A DNA stretch of 64,000 nt, taken from contig CP085831.1 of NCBI GenBank assembly GCA_020809705.1, forward strand, positions 1,860,001 through 1,924,000. The letters run 5' to 3'. This document shows, piece by piece, positions 62,801 through 64,000 of this stretch. A program made the translations under genes and the position numbers. The stretch's first letter is position 1; every line of letters starts with the position of its first letter. The notes below the pieces were generated by a model, which was not told the origin of the DNA, did no database searches, and saw only the letters and a program-made list of their open reading frames with translations. Origin of the DNA: Calonectria ilicicola. Its lineage: Eukaryota; Ascomycota; Sordariomycetes; Hypocreales; Nectriaceae.

Positions 62801-63390
62801 ATTAAGGCTATTATTTAATTTTTATTAATTATTAATATTAATATTAAAATATTCTAATTTAAAATTAAATAAAAAAATAAAATAATATATTAATTATTAA
62901 TTAAAAAACTTTATTTTTAATAATTAAAAAAAATTAATTTATTAATTTATAAATTTTTTTTATTATTTTTATATTAATAATAAAAAATATTAATTATTTT
63001 TTTAATTAAAATATTAATTTATTTTAATTTTTAAATAATTTAATTATATATCTTATTAACCTAACCCTTATATTAATATTAAAAATTATAAATCTATTTA
63101 TAATTAATTATTTTATTATATTAATATTATTAATAAAATTTATAAAAAATCTTTAATAATATATTTAAAAAAAAATTAAAATTAAAATTTTAAAAAATAA
63201 AAAAAAAATAATAAAATCTAATTTTAATTTATTATCTTATTAATATAAAAAAATATCTACAATCCTAATTAATTATAACTATTCTTATTATACAATCTTA
63301 CACTTATACACACTAATATATACAACACTAATTTAACCTTATTTATAGCCCTTTAAATTCAATTCAGAACCTTACACCTAGCTCCTACAC
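53881..63390. other. AT-rich degraded DNA, not resolved
   Basis: 9.5 kb without intact frames or repeat ends I can define. Some minus-strand stretches look formerly coding: about 55,700-55,200 (including SWPIYTLGAVY and DILSRRHLF) and about 56,560-56,340. I cannot place them in a family. Confidence 0.5.
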
Positions 63391-64000
63391 ACCTAGCTCC
63401 TGCATGTTTCTCTTCCCTTCTTCGAAGAGCCCCTTTGCGCAAACCTTGGGTTTGCCTTCACCTGTTTTAACAACAGTAAGGGATCCGGATGGATTATTAT
63501 TAAGTCGAGGTAAAAGATGGTTTTGATCAATTTTTTACCCACAGTTTTGGGTCTATTCTGTGCAGGAGAGTTTATCATGTTATGCCCTGGACAGACTACG
63601 CAGCCAAGAGCTTCCACTGCGTTTCCGTGGACATGAGTTAGAGGACTAAAGACAATTAATTCTCAAGAAGAGTCCTACACTGGGGGTTTAATCGACATTA
63701 GGCCATCGGGGCCGTGTTTTGCATTATGGGTTGATGAAAGCAACAGTTGGCTAACTTACCCTGTACCTCAGCACACAGTCCTCGAGATATCTACGACCAG
63801 CCATCAACTTGTAGATTTAGCCCCCTCGTTTATGTTATATACGCGCATTTCCCTTGTGATATTTATTGAACCCTGAAAATTTGGCAACATGTCCAGGATG
63901 CACACAAGATATGATCATGAACACACGCGTCATTTTCGCGTTAGGGGTGTGTCCGTCCCGCCAATTTTGATTGACAAGGCGCTATTGATAGGGTAAGCGC
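63391..64000. other. Right flank, normal composition, no gene seen
   Basis: Composition returns to normal within about 50 bp. Only short chance frames are present. A gene may start beyond the window. Confidence 0.5.

Larger units (their letters stand above)
24960..63390. other. 38-kb AT-rich, RIP-degraded, gene-free block
   Basis: Composition changes abruptly near 24,960 and again near 63,390. Between them the sequence is dominated by TTA/TAA/ATA words, has stops every few codons in all frames, and holds no intact gene. Where it can be aligned to itself or to known protein motifs, changes are C-to-T and G-to-A. Islands at about 28.73-28.96, 34.0-34.5, 37.74-38.45, 42.05-42.5 and 49.2-50.9 kb are less mutated. 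The block consists of transposons and a duplicated NLR gene inactivated by RIP. It may be constitutive heterochromatin. Confidence 0.9.

Noticed and set aside
24960..63390. Giant Starship-type element
   Set aside because: No tyrosine recombinase (DUF3435) captain or cargo genes can be read at either edge; the parts are explained by smaller elements.

Overview
The window is a piece of a filamentous ascomycete (Pezizomycotina) chromosome. The genes have short introns of about 40-90 nt with GT-AG ends and CTAAC-type branch points. The families (Rds1-like ferritin-fold protein, fungal BTB protein, sugar-porter MFS, class II P450s, an ABA3-like sesquiterpene synthase) are typical of that group. 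Repeats carry the C-to-T / G-to-A decay of repeat-induced point mutation (RIP). I cannot name the species.

Layout. (1) 1-24,756 is a gene-bearing arm of ordinary base composition: a small ubiquitin-fold protein (301-916 +), an Rds1/ferritin-like secreted protein (2428-3490 +), a secreted protein made of about 33 short cysteine repeats (4458-6668 -), a P450 (9314-11096 +), a sugar transporter killed by two stop codons (12734-14383 +), a two-helix membrane protein (15220-15700 +), an ABA3-like terpene synthase (18491-19805 -), a second P450 (21001-22746 +) and a BTB protein (23080-24305 -). (2) About 24,960-63,390 is 38 kb of extremely AT-rich, stop-riddled DNA with no intact gene. (3) 63,391-64,000 returns to normal composition, with no gene seen.

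The AT block can be read as degraded repeats: a Helitron on the minus strand (DUF6570-like N-terminus, HUH Rep motif, PIF1 helicase, about 31.1 down to 25 kb); a miniature LTR element with 5-bp target duplication (34,034-34,528); a PNP-NB-ARC-TPR NOD-like receptor pseudogene (38,870-41,690 +); a 6.8-kb Ty3/gypsy element on the minus strand with two 314-bp LTRs (42,522-49,341); and a 1.86-kb Fot1/Pogo element with TIRs and TA duplication (52,019-53,878 +). Islands at 24.76-24.97, 37.74-38.11 and 49.5-50.8 kb escaped mutation and share a GC-rich, hairpin-forming repeat family.

How it fits together. The ABA3-like synthase and the second P450 are divergent over a 1.2-kb shared promoter, and another P450 lies 8 kb away. 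This looks like the core of an abscisic-acid-type sesquiterpenoid cluster. It appears to be decaying: the transporter has two nonsense changes of RIP type, and the second P450 has Cys where the invariant K-helix ExxR arginine should be. The AT block may be the cause (mutation leaking into flanking genes) and could be heterochromatin of centromeric type; that is inference.
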